Assembly: GCA_041661865.1 (NCBI GenBank)
Contig: JBAZTO010000029.1
Coordinates: forward strand, 1-50,770
DNA length: 50,770 nucleotides
Direction: 5' to 3'
From: JBAZTO01 sp041661865
GTDB taxonomy: Bacteria > Planctomycetota > Phycisphaerae > SM23-33
In this document: positions 1 through 9,060 of the stretch, in pieces
Position numbering within the stretch: position 1 is the first letter of the stretch
Layout of the letters: each line of letters starts with the position of its first letter
The notes under the pieces: generated by a model
The model's database searches: none
What the model was told of the DNA's origin: nothing
What the model saw: the letters and a program-made list of their open reading frames with translations, nothing else
Position numbers and translations under genes: made by a program

Positions 1-1
1 G

Positions 2-172
2 GAGGTCGGGGTGGCCACGGTGATCTGTGCCGTGGGCAACCTGGAAGAGTCGCACCAGGCGCGCGACCTGGCGGCGCGGTTTGACGGCGTGTACTTCCTG
101 GCCGGCCTGCATCCGCACGACGCCAAGGCCGCCGCCGCGGATTACCTGGCACAATTGGAATCGCTGGCCGGC
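2..172 (+). pseudogene. Truncated duplicate of tatD, open at the window edge
   Basis: Bases 1-172 match the reverse complement of 21625-21796, inside the intact tatD gene, with one mismatch at position 129 (Lys-Ala instead of Lys-Asp in the protein). The matching frame starts at base 2 and corresponds roughly to residues 29-85 of the intact TatD. After base 172 the similarity stops abruptly and the frame runs on through unrelated residues to a stop at 236-238. The N-terminal HxH metal site and all C-terminal catalytic residues are absent, so this cannot be a working hydrolase. The left part may lie outside the window. Near-identity means a recent duplication or an assembly artefact at a contig end. 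Confidence 0.8.
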
Positions 173-426
173 CGCTTTGAGAGCCTAGCCGGTGCCCAGT
201 CATGGGAGGAACTTATTTGGTATCCGGTAATGCAGTAGAAGTCATTTAGTCGGTAAGTTCGTGAACGCACGAGCGTCGTATCTGCCCGAAATGTGCGGAG
301 GTGTTACTCGCAGACTTCGGCAATTGCGCCGCTGTGGGGTGGGCCACGTCTTCTGGCCTGGAGGGGTCAGCGTGCCGGCACACTGATAGCAGATTCATGG
401 CACTTGCGGCGGGCCCCTGGAAATAG
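173..426. other. No gene recognised
   Basis: Between the tatD fragment and the tRNA terminator I see no coding frame with protein-like features and no recognisable RNA. The only open frame, about 64 codons, runs into the antisense of the tRNA gene. Confidence 0.5.
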
Positions 427-454
427 AAAAAGGCCAGCTTTCGCTGACCTTTTT
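427..454 (-). terminator. Rho-independent terminator of tRNA-Tyr
   Basis: A hairpin with arms 427-438 and 443-454 (one mismatch) and a 4-base loop. It is flanked by A on one side and T on the other, so read from the minus strand it ends in a U tract. It starts 5 bases past the tRNA 3' end and is symmetric enough to work in both directions. Confidence 0.75.
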
Positions 455-458
455 CGAC

Positions 459-541
459 TGGGAGCGGGGGGATTCGAACCTCCGTAGGCGTTAGCCGGCA
501 GATTTACAGTCTGCTCCCTTTGTCCACTCGGGCACACTCCC
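459..541 (-). tRNA. tRNA-Tyr (anticodon GUA)
   Basis: A class II tRNA read on the minus strand. The acceptor stem GGGAGUG pairs with CGCUCCC, with one U-G pair. The anticodon stem GCAGA/UCUGC encloses the loop CUGUAAA, giving anticodon GUA for tyrosine. A long variable arm follows and then the T arm with the UUCGAAU loop. The T stem GGAGG/CCCCC contains one A-C mismatch, which is mildly unusual. No CCA is encoded. The product would be an 83-nt tRNA delivering tyrosine to UAU and UAC codons. The neighbouring tgt gene modifies G34 of this tRNA type to queuosine; the adjacency may be chance. Confidence 0.92.
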
Positions 542-587
542 AGGCAGCAGACATTCTAGGGTAAGTCATCGGGTGCGATGCGTCAAG

Positions 588-690
588 GCGTGATTTGATT
601 TGTGATTTGATTTGATTTCTATCTTTGGCGGGGTCGGTAGCACAGGCGTCTCGCCTGTGTCCTGGAGGTCCACAGCCGAGACGGCTGTGG
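588..690. repeat. TTTGATT direct repeats and two short palindromes
   Basis: Bases 588-621 hold several direct copies of GATTTGATTT. They are followed by two perfect inverted repeats: CACAGGCG/CGCCTGTG (641-648/652-659) and CCACAGCCG/CGGCTGTGG (670-678/682-690). The first palindrome recurs at 22103-22121, so this is a dispersed intergenic element. Confidence 0.7.
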
Positions 691-774
691 TACCCCATAA
701 CCAGGGCGACTGAAGTCATGTCCGGTCTTCGGCAAGCAGAAGTGCCCGGTTTCCTGGCGAAGGACGGGCGCGGC

Positions 775-1917
<1,143 letters not shown>

Positions 1918-1964
1918 GCCGACAAGATACGGCTCAAGCCCGCGGGAAGGAAGAGCAATCGGCG

Positions 1965-2786
1965 CTAACGTGCCACTTTGAACAGTGCGAGGCAGCGGCA
2001 CAGCAGCTTTTCAATTTCGTTTAATGGAACCATGACGGCGGCGTCGGACTTGGCCCTGGCCGGATCGGGGTGCGTCTCGATGAACAAGGCATCGGCCCCA
2101 GCGGCCATCGCGGCGGCGGCCAGGATCGGCGCATGGTGACGCCGCCCGCCGGAGGCGTTGCCCAGCGCGCCGGGCTCCTGCACCGAGTGCGTGACGTCGA
2201 AAACCACCGGCGCATAGGCCCGCATGTCGGCCAGGCCGCAGAAATCCGTCACCAGCCGGTTGTAGCCGAAACTGTTGCCTCGCTCGGTCAGCAGCACCTT
2301 GTTGTTGCCCTCGCCGGTGACTTTTTCGACGGCGCCCTTCATGTCCCAGGGGGCCATGAACTGGCCCTTCTTGATGTTGACGGGTTTGTGCGTCCTGCCG
2401 GCCGCGGCCAGCAGATCGGTCTGACGGCAGAGGAAGGCCGGGATCTGGAGGCAGTCCAGCACGGCTGCGGCGGGCTGGGCCTGGGCGCTCTCGTGAATGT
2501 CGCTCAGCACGGGCACGCCGACGCTCTGGCGGACCTGGGCCAGCCAGTCCAGTCCCTTGGCCAGTCCCGGTCCGCGGAAACCGGCGGCGCTGGAGCGATT
2601 GGCCTTGTCGTAGCTGGCCTTGAACACGAAGCCGATGTCGAGGCGCCGGCAGATATCGGCCACCGTGGTCGCCACCTCCATGCAAAGCTCCAGGCTCTCA
2701 GCCACGCACGGGCCGGCAATGAGGGCCAACTTGCCTTCGCCGAAACTTACCGGTCCGATGCGGCAGGTCTTGTTCTGTTCTGTCAT
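1965..2786 (-). CDS. kdsA: 3-deoxy-8-phosphooctulonate (KDO-8-P) synthase
   Basis: KdsA condenses phosphoenolpyruvate with arabinose-5-phosphate to KDO-8-phosphate, the first committed step to the KDO sugar of lipopolysaccharide, so its presence implies a Gram-negative type envelope. The 273-residue protein has the family motifs IAGPCVAES (near 23-31), FKASYDKANRSS, LSDIHE and the C-terminal FIETHPDP. The start at 2786 is favoured because its ATG overlaps the TGA of the upstream lipid-kinase gene (ATGA), a typical coupled junction, and a GAGAGGAAG purine stretch lies upstream. The enzyme is cytosolic. Downstream comes tgt. The pairing with a lipid kinase fits an envelope-biogenesis group. Confidence 0.95.
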   Translation of the reverse strand: MTEQNKTCRIGPVSFGEGKLALIAGPCVAESLELCMEVATTVADICRRLDIGFVFKASYDKANRSSAAGFRGPGLAKGLDWLAQVRQSVGVPVLSDIHESAQAQPAAAVLDCLQIPAFLCRQTDLLAAAGRTHKPVNIKKGQFMAPWDMKGAVEKVTGEGNNKVLLTERGNSFGYNRLVTDFCGLADMRAYAPVVFDVTHSVQEPGALGNASGGRRHHAPILAAAAMAAGADALFIETHPDPARAKSDAAVMVPLNEIEKLLCRCLALFKVAR

Positions 2787-3724
2787 GTCAGGTCGCTTCC
2801 TCTCCAGGGCCAAATACTCCATCCCTCACGCGGGGACGGCACCAGCAGCTTGATATCACGGGGCTTGACCACGATCTCCAGGGGGGTCGAGGGCCCGACG
2901 TCGCCGTCCACCTGCGTCGGAACGGGGTCGGACGTGTAAATCTCCACGCGCTTGGCCTGGCGGTAGAGCACGTCGCCCTTGAGCGGGTGCCGCCGCAGCA
3001 GCGTCCAGCCGGCGTGAAGAACCAGGGCGGTTCGCTCGCGGCAGGAGAAGACCACCAGGTCCAGCAGGCCGTCGTCGAAGCGGGCGTCGCGGCAGATGCG
3101 CAAGCCCACGGCGTAGCGGGAAATGTTGCCGATGAAGGCCAGGCCCGAATCGTTAAATATCTCCGTCCCGTCGGAGATGATCCGCATCCGGGGGAAATCG
3201 TGCTCCCAGAACGTTCGCCAGATCGGCCAGAAGTAGCTGAGGTGGGAGATGTGCCCGGTCCGGACAGCCGTCAGGCGGCGGACGACCTCGCCGTCAAAAC
3301 CCACCCCGATAATCAGCAGGAAATTCTGCCCATTGATCCGCCCGCTGTCGCAATCGACGATCTGGCCGTCGAGGAGCACCTCCACGATGCGGCGCGGGTC
3401 GGAGGGAATGCGAAGTTCTTTGGCCAGAAGGTTTTCCGTGCCGGCCGGGCAGGCGAGCATAGGCACGCTGGACCCGGAGAGCCCATCGGCCACCTCGTTG
3501 GCCGTGCCGTCGCCGCCCCAGACGATGGCGGCCGAGGCCTGCCCCACGATGCCGCGGGCATAATGGGCGGCGTCTTCGGGCCCGGTGGTGGTGTGTTCCA
3601 CCAGGTCCAGACCGGCGGCGCGAATGGCCGTGCGCAACTCGGCCAGCATCAGCCGGCTGCCACCGTAGCCGCTTCGCGGGTTGATGATCAGATGCACCGG
3701 CAGGGCCGGATCGATTGTCGGCAT
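2783..3724 (-). CDS. Diacylglycerol/lipid kinase family protein (YegS/DagK type)
   Basis: Members phosphorylate diacylglycerol or related lipids with ATP at the inner face of the membrane. The 313-residue protein shows the DAGK catalytic signature: NPRSGYGG near 15-22, WGGDGTANEVADGL with GGDGT at 70-74, and PAGTENLLAKEL, followed by a beta-sandwich-like C-terminal part. I start at MPTIDP (3724), which has AGGATG about 8 bases upstream; the longer open frame adds 45 residues without family character. The gene ends with a 4-bp overlap on kdsA. It diverges from the TPR/alpha-CTD gene and shares the intergenic promoter region. The exact lipid substrate cannot be read from the sequence; sphingoid bases are also possible. 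Confidence 0.85.
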   Translation of the reverse strand: MPTIDPALPVHLIINPRSGYGGSRLMLAELRTAIRAAGLDLVEHTTTGPEDAAHYARGIVGQASAAIVWGGDGTANEVADGLSGSSVPMLACPAGTENLLAKELRIPSDPRRIVEVLLDGQIVDCDSGRINGQNFLLIIGVGFDGEVVRRLTAVRTGHISHLSYFWPIWRTFWEHDFPRMRIISDGTEIFNDSGLAFIGNISRYAVGLRICRDARFDDGLLDLVVFSCRERTALVLHAGWTLLRRHPLKGDVLYRQAKRVEIYTSDPVPTQVDGDVGPSTPLEIVVKPRDIKLLVPSPREGWSIWPWRGSDLT

Positions 3725-3746
3725 AACCACATCCTGTTTGAAAGCA

Positions 3747-3774
3747 TTGCAGTGTCGCAAACCGTTGCTATAAT
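3747..3774 (+). promoter_or_regulatory. Sigma70-type promoter for the TPR/alpha-CTD gene
   Basis: TTGCAG (3747-3752) and TATAAT (3769-3774) are separated by 16 bp, about 140 bp upstream of the plus-strand start at 3916. The -10 box is a perfect consensus. It lies in the divergent region upstream of the lipid-kinase start at 3724. Confidence 0.55.
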
Positions 3775-3915
3775 ACCCGATCTGTCGGCGTGGGCAATTG
3801 TCCATGCCAGAAGGGACAGCCACCCAGGCCGGGGCGCGACGAGCGCCCCCAGGATTCATCGAGCGGCTGTCACCTGATACTTTGACTATTCCTGCTGGCA
3901 GTATAGGAGATGCTT

Positions 3916-5244
3916 ATGGAACAGGCGCTGGCTCCGGACACCGCAACACTCCTTTCCAAGGAAACATGGACCGTTGAAGACTACAAGGAACTGGTCGCTT
4001 CCCTTGCCGTCGCGGCCAATCATCGGGCCGTGCTGGCGGCACTGTCTGCGTTTGAGGCCGGCAACAAGTCCGCCAAGGGCGGCGCGGCGGTGAAGCTGGG
4101 CATTATCCGCTACGTACTCTGCCGCTTCGCCCGGGCCATCGAGATCTTCGGCGACGCGACGGACAACAAGGACCGCCGCTACTTCCAAGGGCTCTGTCAC
4201 AAGGCACTCTATCAGTACGACAAGGCCGTGGAGGAGTTTGACCGCGCCAAGGCCAAGGGCTTTGACGAAGAGGAAATCGAATTCCAGCGGGCTGAGTCGC
4301 TGGCCCTGGCTGCCAAAGGCCCCGAGGCCGGCAAGATCGTCTCCAAGTGGGCTGCCAGGAAAGCCGGTGACGCGCGGTGGCTTTACGTCGCGGGCCTGAT
4401 CAATGATCTGGCGGGCTTTGGCGAGAAGGCGGCTGAGAGTTACCAGGAGGCCCTGAAGGCCGACGCCCAGTTCGCCCCCGCGATTTTCCGCCTGGCTTTC
4501 TACTGCGATCTCCACGGCGAGGAAGAAGAGGCCGTGCGGCTCTACAAGGAATGCCTCTCGCACCCGCCGATCTACGTGAATGCCTTGCTGAACCTTGCGG
4601 TGTTGTACGAAGACATCGGCCAGAATGAACAGGCCCTTCGTTGCCTCCAGCGCGTGTTGACGGTCAATCCCAACCATCCCCGGGCACGGCTGTTCCTCAA
4701 GGACGCCGAGGCGTCCCGGACGATGTTCTTCGACGAGGACCAGGCCAAGCGGGTGGCCCGCCGCAACGCCGTGCTGGACATCCCCGTCACGGATTTCGAG
4801 CTGTCGGTCCGCGCCCGCAACTGCCTCAAGAAGATGAATATCCGCACCCTGGGCGACTTGGTGCGCACGACCGAGTTGGATCTGCTGGGCTACAAGAACT
4901 TCGGGGAAACCTCCCTGAAGGAAATCAAGGACATGCTGACGGCCAAGAACCTGCGGCTGGGCCAGGCGCTGGAAGAGAGCGCCGACGCCGCGGCGCCGAT
5001 TTCCTCCGAGATTCCACTGATCAAGAGCGGCAACGAGGGCGTGCTGGCCACGCCGGTCGAGCAGTTGGAACTTTCGATCCGCGCCCGCAAGGCCCTGGAA
5101 GGCCTGAAGATCACCACGCTGGGTCAACTGGCCTCCAAGAGCGAGCCTGAACTGCTGGCCTGCAAGAACTTCGGGCAAACCAGCCTTAACGAGATCCGCC
5201 AGCGCCTCACGGAAAACGGGCTGCGCCTGCGGGATGCCGACTAA
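3916..5244 (+). CDS. TPR protein with two RNA polymerase alpha-CTD-like domains
   Basis: A 442-residue protein. Residues 30-265 look like tetratricopeptide helices (for example VNALLNLAVLYEDIGQNEQA at 221-240). Two copies of a module resembling the C-terminal domain of RNA polymerase alpha follow, at about 290-348 and 380-438. Each has the S(I/V)RARxxL...TLGxL...L(G/A)xKNFGxTSLxEI pattern with helix-hairpin-helix character. In alpha, this domain binds UP-element DNA and activators. The start at 3916 is chosen because AGGAG (3905-3909) lies 6 bases ahead of it; the ATG at 3910 touches the AGGAG directly. The gene stands alone behind a consensus-like promoter. Function is inferred only: a transcription- or DNA-associated scaffold. 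It is not the rpoA gene, since the polymerase-assembly N-terminal domain is missing. Confidence 0.85.
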   Translation: MEQALAPDTATLLSKETWTVEDYKELVASLAVAANHRAVLAALSAFEAGNKSAKGGAAVKLGIIRYVLCRFARAIEIFGDATDNKDRRYFQGLCHKALYQYDKAVEEFDRAKAKGFDEEEIEFQRAESLALAAKGPEAGKIVSKWAARKAGDARWLYVAGLINDLAGFGEKAAESYQEALKADAQFAPAIFRLAFYCDLHGEEEEAVRLYKECLSHPPIYVNALLNLAVLYEDIGQNEQALRCLQRVLTVNPNHPRARLFLKDAEASRTMFFDEDQAKRVARRNAVLDIPVTDFELSVRARNCLKKMNIRTLGDLVRTTELDLLGYKNFGETSLKEIKDMLTAKNLRLGQALEESADAAAPISSEIPLIKSGNEGVLATPVEQLELSIRARKALEGLKITTLGQLASKSEPELLACKNFGQTSLNEIRQRLTENGLRLRDAD

Positions 5245-5313
5245 GAAACTATCTCAGAACGTAGCATGGGCATCTTGCCCATGAGTATCACGGGATTTGA
5301 GATAGTTACTAAG
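5241..5313. repeat. Nested palindromic element, core shared with 50509-50607
   Basis: Outer inverted repeats CTAAGAAACTATCTCA (5241-5256) and its near complement (5298-5313; two mismatches) enclose a palindromic core, GCATGGGCATCTTGCCCATG. The 36 bases 5259-5294 recur exactly, inverted, at 50555-50590 inside different outer repeats. The left arm includes the TAA stop of the upstream gene, and ACTAAG is repeated directly at both ends (5240-5245 and 5308-5313). Confidence 0.8.
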
Positions 5314-5332
5314 GCCTCACATACAAATAAAG

Positions 5333-6649
5333 ATGCCAAACGCACTAGGTCACGTCCGCGGATGGAGCTTGCGGCGCGCTGACAGGAAACTCAGGCCGCT
5401 GGCGCCCTTGTTTCTATTGGGCGTACTGGGCGTCCTGATCGCAGGGGTGCTGTCCAGTTGCCAGCCGGATGTCGCCCATCCCGGCAGCGCGGCGACAGGC
5501 CCCAAGACCCAACGCCCCCTGACGCTGACCGACGTACCCACCATCCGCATCCGCCTCAACTCGCACCCGTTGTCCACGCAGGCGTTGGCCACCTCGGGCG
5601 GCTATCGTCTCTGGGCTGGCGGCAAGAAGATCAGCGAGTCGCGATCGCCGATTTCGCAACTGGTGGTGCGCCGCTCCGGTGGCCTCTGGCAGCTCAACTC
5701 CTTGTCGGCCTCCGGCAACGATGTGGTCCTTGAGCCGCTGAGCGGTTTTGTCGGCTTCGGCCAGACGTGGTATCGCGGCAGCATTCGACTGCTTCCCGTC
5801 GGGACTGACGACTTTTTCGCCATCAACCACGTTGACCTGGAGAGCTACCTGGCCGGCGTGCTGTCCAAGGAGCTCTACCCCAACTGGTCGAGCGAGACCT
5901 ATCGCGCGCTGGCCGTGGCGGCGCGGACCTTCGCGTTGTATCACATGAAGACCTCCGGGCCGGGCCACGATTTCGATGTCGGCGACGACCAGGCCTCGCA
6001 GGTCTATGGCGGCCGCTCGGGCGAGACGGACCGGGCCTGGGAGGCCGTCCGAAAGACGCACGGGCTGATCCTGTGCTTCGGGCCCAGCGGCGGCGAGCAG
6101 ATTTTCATGGCCCAGTACTCGGCCAGTTGCGGCGGTAACGTCAATCCCGCCTATGTGATCCGCGACGCGCCCGACATCCAGCCGGTGCAGGGCGGCCAGA
6201 AGTGCGACGACTGCCGCCGATGCAGCCACTATCGCTGGCCGACTGTGCGGATCAGCAAAGCGGAAATCGCCCGAGCGCTGGCCCAGGCCTACCCGGCGGC
6301 GGTGGACCCGGGCGGCGTTTCCACCATTCGCGTCCTGTCGCAGACGCCTTCGGGCAGGGCGGTCTGGATCGATGTGACAGGCCCCTCCGGCAAGGCCACG
6401 CGCCTGAGGGCTGAGGACCTGCGCCTGGCGCTGCTTCGTTACGGCCCGCCGGAGGCCAAGGCCTTGTACTCCATGAACTGCCGCATCAACAATGTCGGAT
6501 CGGCCATCGAGTTTGCCGACGGCAAGGGCTTCGGCCACGGGGTGGGGATCTGTCAGTGGGGCGCGCAGGGCAAAGCCGAGCGGGGGATGGGATGGGAGGA
6601 AATCCTCCAGTTCTACTACCCCGGCGCCAAGCGGATGCACGCGTACTAA
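5333..6649 (+). CDS. SpoIID/LytB-domain lipoprotein
   Basis: A 438-residue protein with a basic N-terminus, a hydrophobic segment at 25-41 and a lipobox ending in Cys43 (VLSSC), so probably a lipoprotein. The SpoIID domain covers about 145-435: FFAINHVDLESYLAGVLSKE, YRALAVAARTFALYH, MAQYSASCGG, and a C-terminal GHGVGICQWGAQG followed by FYYPGA. SpoIID-family proteins are glycan-cutting enzymes of peptidoglycan or partners of amidases. Here it would act on the wall from the outer face of a membrane. It has no sporulation neighbours, so the role is probably general wall remodelling. Its stop codon lies within the left flank of the repeat at 6646-6780. Confidence 0.88.
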   Translation: MPNALGHVRGWSLRRADRKLRPLAPLFLLGVLGVLIAGVLSSCQPDVAHPGSAATGPKTQRPLTLTDVPTIRIRLNSHPLSTQALATSGGYRLWAGGKKISESRSPISQLVVRRSGGLWQLNSLSASGNDVVLEPLSGFVGFGQTWYRGSIRLLPVGTDDFFAINHVDLESYLAGVLSKELYPNWSSETYRALAVAARTFALYHMKTSGPGHDFDVGDDQASQVYGGRSGETDRAWEAVRKTHGLILCFGPSGGEQIFMAQYSASCGGNVNPAYVIRDAPDIQPVQGGQKCDDCRRCSHYRWPTVRISKAEIARALAQAYPAAVDPGGVSTIRVLSQTPSGRAVWIDVTGPSGKATRLRAEDLRLALLRYGPPEAKALYSMNCRINNVGSAIEFADGKGFGHGVGICQWGAQGKAERGMGWEEILQFYYPGAKRMHAY

Positions 6650-6780
6650 TGCTCTGTCACACCTGATCTGATAGGTGCCACGGCTGCGTCGTGTGCAGCC
6701 GTGCATAGTATCGACACTGCTGCAAACACCGCAGCAGTGGCACCCGATCCATCGTTGGACGAGTGACAGAACTCTAATGC
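6646..6780. repeat. MITE-like palindromic element with flanking 7-bp direct repeat
   Basis: CTAATGC occurs at 6646-6652 and 6774-6780, just outside inverted arms TCTGTCAC (6653-6660) and GTGACAGA (6763-6770). Inside lie two further hairpins, including GGTGCCACGGCTGCG, which recurs at about 8883-8897. The layout resembles a small non-autonomous insertion with a target duplication. It overlaps the stop codon of the SpoIID gene. Confidence 0.65.
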
Positions 6781-6819
6781 CTCTGGCCAAACCGTGGCTG
6801 GGGAATAGAATGGCTTGTT

Positions 6820-7827
6820 ATGGCAAAGCGTGACTACTACGAGGTGCTGGGTCTGAAGCGGGACGCCAGTGACGCCCAGATCCGAACGGCCTATCGCAAG
6901 CTGGCGCGAAAGTACCATCCCGACGTCAACAAGGCGGCGGGGGCCTCTGACAAGTTCAAGGAGGCCACCGAGGCCTACGAGGTGCTGGGCGACACGACCA
7001 AGCGGACCCAGTACGACCAGTTCGGCCACGCCGGGCCGGGCATGGGCGGTTTTGGCCCCGGCAGCCCCGGCCGAGCCGGCGGCGCCCGTGCCTACACGTG
7101 GAGTCCCTCCGGCCCGCAGCAGGGGGCGCCAGTGGACTTCGAGGAGATGTTCGGCGGTGGCGGCGGCGGGCGCGGCGGCTTCATGGGCATGAGCCTGGAC
7201 GATATTCTCGGCGCGTTGCGCGGCGGGTCCGGCGGCGGCAGGCGCTCGGGCGGGGTCGGCTCGCGGCCGGTCCGTGGCGAAGACATCGAGTACCACCTCA
7301 ACATCAACTACCCCCAGGCGCTTTCCGGCACGACCACCACGCTGCGGCTGGAGAAAATGGGCTCCCGCGGCGGCGAGGGCAGCGAGACCATCACGGTCAA
7401 GATTCCGCCGGGCGTGCGCGAAGGTTCTCGTATTCGCGTGCGCGGCAAGGGCGGGCAGGGGCCCGAACCGGGCGACCTGTACATCGTCACGCACCTGGCC
7501 CCCCACAGCTACTTCCGCCACGAGGGCGACGACCTGTACGTTGACGTGCCCATCGGCATCGCCGAGGCGGCGCTGGGCTGCCAGTTGGATGTGCCCACGC
7601 TGGAGGGGCTGAGCACGGTGAAAGTCCCGCCGGGCACGGGAAGTTCCAAGAAGCTTCGCCTGCGCGGCAAGGGCCTGGGCGGGGGCAGCGGCAGCCCGCG
7701 CGGCGATCTTTACGTGGTGCTCCAGGTGGTGCCTCCGCCCTCGCTCTCCCCACGCGGGACGGAACTGCTCAAGGAGTTCGAGAAGGCCGAAAAGTTCAAT
7801 CCGCGAGCCAACGTCCCGTGGAAATGA
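6820..7827 (+). CDS. DnaJ-type cochaperone without zinc finger (CbpA-like)
   Basis: A 335-residue J-domain protein that would stimulate the ATPase of DnaK and deliver unfolded clients. The J domain occupies 1-70 with the essential HPD at 33-35 (KYHPDVNK). A long Gly/Phe/Ser-rich linker spans 75-150, and the two beta-barrel substrate-binding domains cover about 155-325 (DIEYHLNINYPQALSGT, VKIPPGVREGSRIRVRGKG). The four CxxCxGxG zinc repeats of true DnaJ are absent, so this is the CbpA class. No grpE or dnaK is adjacent. The stop overlaps the next gene's ATG (ATGA), which suggests translational coupling with a small membrane protein. Confidence 0.92.
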   Translation: MAKRDYYEVLGLKRDASDAQIRTAYRKLARKYHPDVNKAAGASDKFKEATEAYEVLGDTTKRTQYDQFGHAGPGMGGFGPGSPGRAGGARAYTWSPSGPQQGAPVDFEEMFGGGGGGRGGFMGMSLDDILGALRGGSGGGRRSGGVGSRPVRGEDIEYHLNINYPQALSGTTTTLRLEKMGSRGGEGSETITVKIPPGVREGSRIRVRGKGGQGPEPGDLYIVTHLAPHSYFRHEGDDLYVDVPIGIAEAALGCQLDVPTLEGLSTVKVPPGTGSSKKLRLRGKGLGGGSGSPRGDLYVVLQVVPPPSLSPRGTELLKEFEKAEKFNPRANVPWK

Positions 7828-8261
7828 AGGAATCCAGGCTGCTCCGCTCGGTTGACTTCGCCATCCTGGCCATCGTGCTGGTGGGGGCGGGCGTGGCGCT
7901 GGGCGCGCTGTCCTACATCACCGCCAGCTTCGCCGCCACTGAGACCAATCCCGCCACGCGACGATTCCTGGCCCGCCTGGCCTGGATGTCGCTCAGCCTC
8001 GCCCTGCTCCTGATGGTCGTGCTTGCGTGGGTGTGGATTCGCCACGTCAGAGTCCGCCGCGCGCTCAAGATGCCCGAGCCGACGCCTTACGTGGACGCCT
8101 GGGAGTTGGCCGGCAAGCGGTTCAAACTCTCCCCCCAGCAGCGAGAGGCCGGCGAGAGGGAACTGGCTGAACTGGACGACGAGGAATTCCGCGGCTGGCA
8201 GCAGGACGAGGAAGACAAAGACGGCCCCGACCCGGGGGACGAGGGCGAAAAGAAGCCGTAG
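7824..8261 (+). CDS. Small membrane protein of unknown function
   Basis: A 145-residue product with two predicted membrane helices at about 10-35 (FAILAIVLVGAGVALGALSY) and 50-72 (WMSLSLALLLMVVLAWVWI). A basic stretch RHVRVRRALK follows, and then an acidic cytoplasmic-type tail rich in Glu/Asp. The start at 7824 is set by the ATGA overlap with the DnaJ-like gene; a GTG two codons earlier is the alternative. I recognise no family. Coupling to a J-domain protein hints that the two may work together at the membrane, but that is inference from position only. Confidence 0.7.
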   Translation: MKESRLLRSVDFAILAIVLVGAGVALGALSYITASFAATETNPATRRFLARLAWMSLSLALLLMVVLAWVWIRHVRVRRALKMPEPTPYVDAWELAGKRFKLSPQQREAGERELAELDDEEFRGWQQDEEDKDGPDPGDEGEKKP

Positions 8262-8770
8262 CCGTTAACCCGCCGCCAGCGCGAAGCGAGCGGGAAAAGA
8301 AGGCAACGGGGAACAGGCAACAGGGAAGAGGGGTCGGTGCCGTTACTGGCCGCGAGCGCGAAGCGAGCGGGTGCCAGGCCCTCGTTAGAGCATCTTTGGA
8401 AAACCTGTAGCATCTGCGATGTGCTGCGGCCTACGGGTCCAATGAGTCCCGAAGGGACGCCGGATGGGTAGCCGGGGGTGAAGGCGAAGCCAAGCCCCCG
8501 GAAAAGTGCCCAATTCTCGGTCAACCCCGAAGGGGTGACGGAAAGGACAGTCTCTTCCGACGCCCTTTCAGGGCTTGCTGAGGAGAGAGTGTGGTCCGGG
8601 GGTTTCGCGGCAAACAACCGCCGCTTCACCCCCGGCTACATTCCTTCGGCCCTTCGGGCCTTTGCGACCGATCGGCTGGAGCGATCAGGCCGTTCCCTTC
8701 GCGAGTTTCATTGGTCATTGCCGGGCGCCGAGGTTCTCCGCAGAAGGGTGAAGCAGGTATGTCCAAAGAA
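8262..8770. repeat. Gene-free repeat cluster with large inverted repeat
   Basis: No gene is recognisable. GCGCGAAGCGAGCGGG occurs at 8279-8294 and 8356-8371 (inverted copies at about 10477-10528). A larger element follows: TAGCCGGGGGTG near 8468 pairs with CACCCCCGGCTA near 8628-8639. Between and beside these arms are short palindromes such as GTCCCGAAGGGAC, CCCCGAAGGGG, GCCCTTTCAGGGC and GCCCTTCGGGC. The region looks like structured non-coding repeat DNA. Confidence 0.65.
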
Positions 8771-8869
8771 GGATATCACGCCTGCTTGCTACCCACGATA
8801 CCACGGTGCATATGTCCTTCCGCAAACAACTGCGCCCACCTGCCGGCAAGTAAGGGCAGGCCACCCGCA

Positions 8870-8985
8870 ATACCTGATCCAATGGTGCCACGGCTGCGCC
8901 GTATGCAGCCGTGCAGATCGTAGGTCGTGCATACTTGCACGAGGGTTGAAGATTCCGCGTGCTGGTAAGCACGCCCTACGGGTCT
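8870..8985. repeat. Palindromic repeat modules shared with 6646-6780 and 22069-22172
   Basis: The first module (ACCTGATC...GGTGCCACGGCTGCG...GCAGCCGTGC) matches part of the element at 6661-6704. The second (GTAGGTCGTGCATAC...GCACGAGGGTT, from 8920) and the third (CCGCGTGCTGGTAAGCACGC, ending near 8979) recur in the same order at 22069-22172. There, about 46 bp of another palindrome sit between them. Confidence 0.7.
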
Positions 8986-8993
8986 TCCGCGCG

Positions 8994-9025
8994 CAAGACA
9001 ACGGGCGGCCCGAAGACCGCCCGCT
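8994..9025 (-). terminator. Terminator of the PEP-CTERM gene
   Basis: On the minus strand GCGGGCGGUC-UUCG-GGCCGCCCGU forms a strong hairpin with a UUCG loop, followed by UUGUCUU. It lies about 35 bp past the stop codon at 9061. Confidence 0.7.
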
Positions 9026-9060
9026 GTTCAATCATCAATCGGGACACAGGTGCTCGCCAA

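Noticed and set aside
5414..6790. Long minus-strand frame across the SpoIID gene
   Set aside because: Shadow of the lipoprotein gene; extends into a palindromic repeat.
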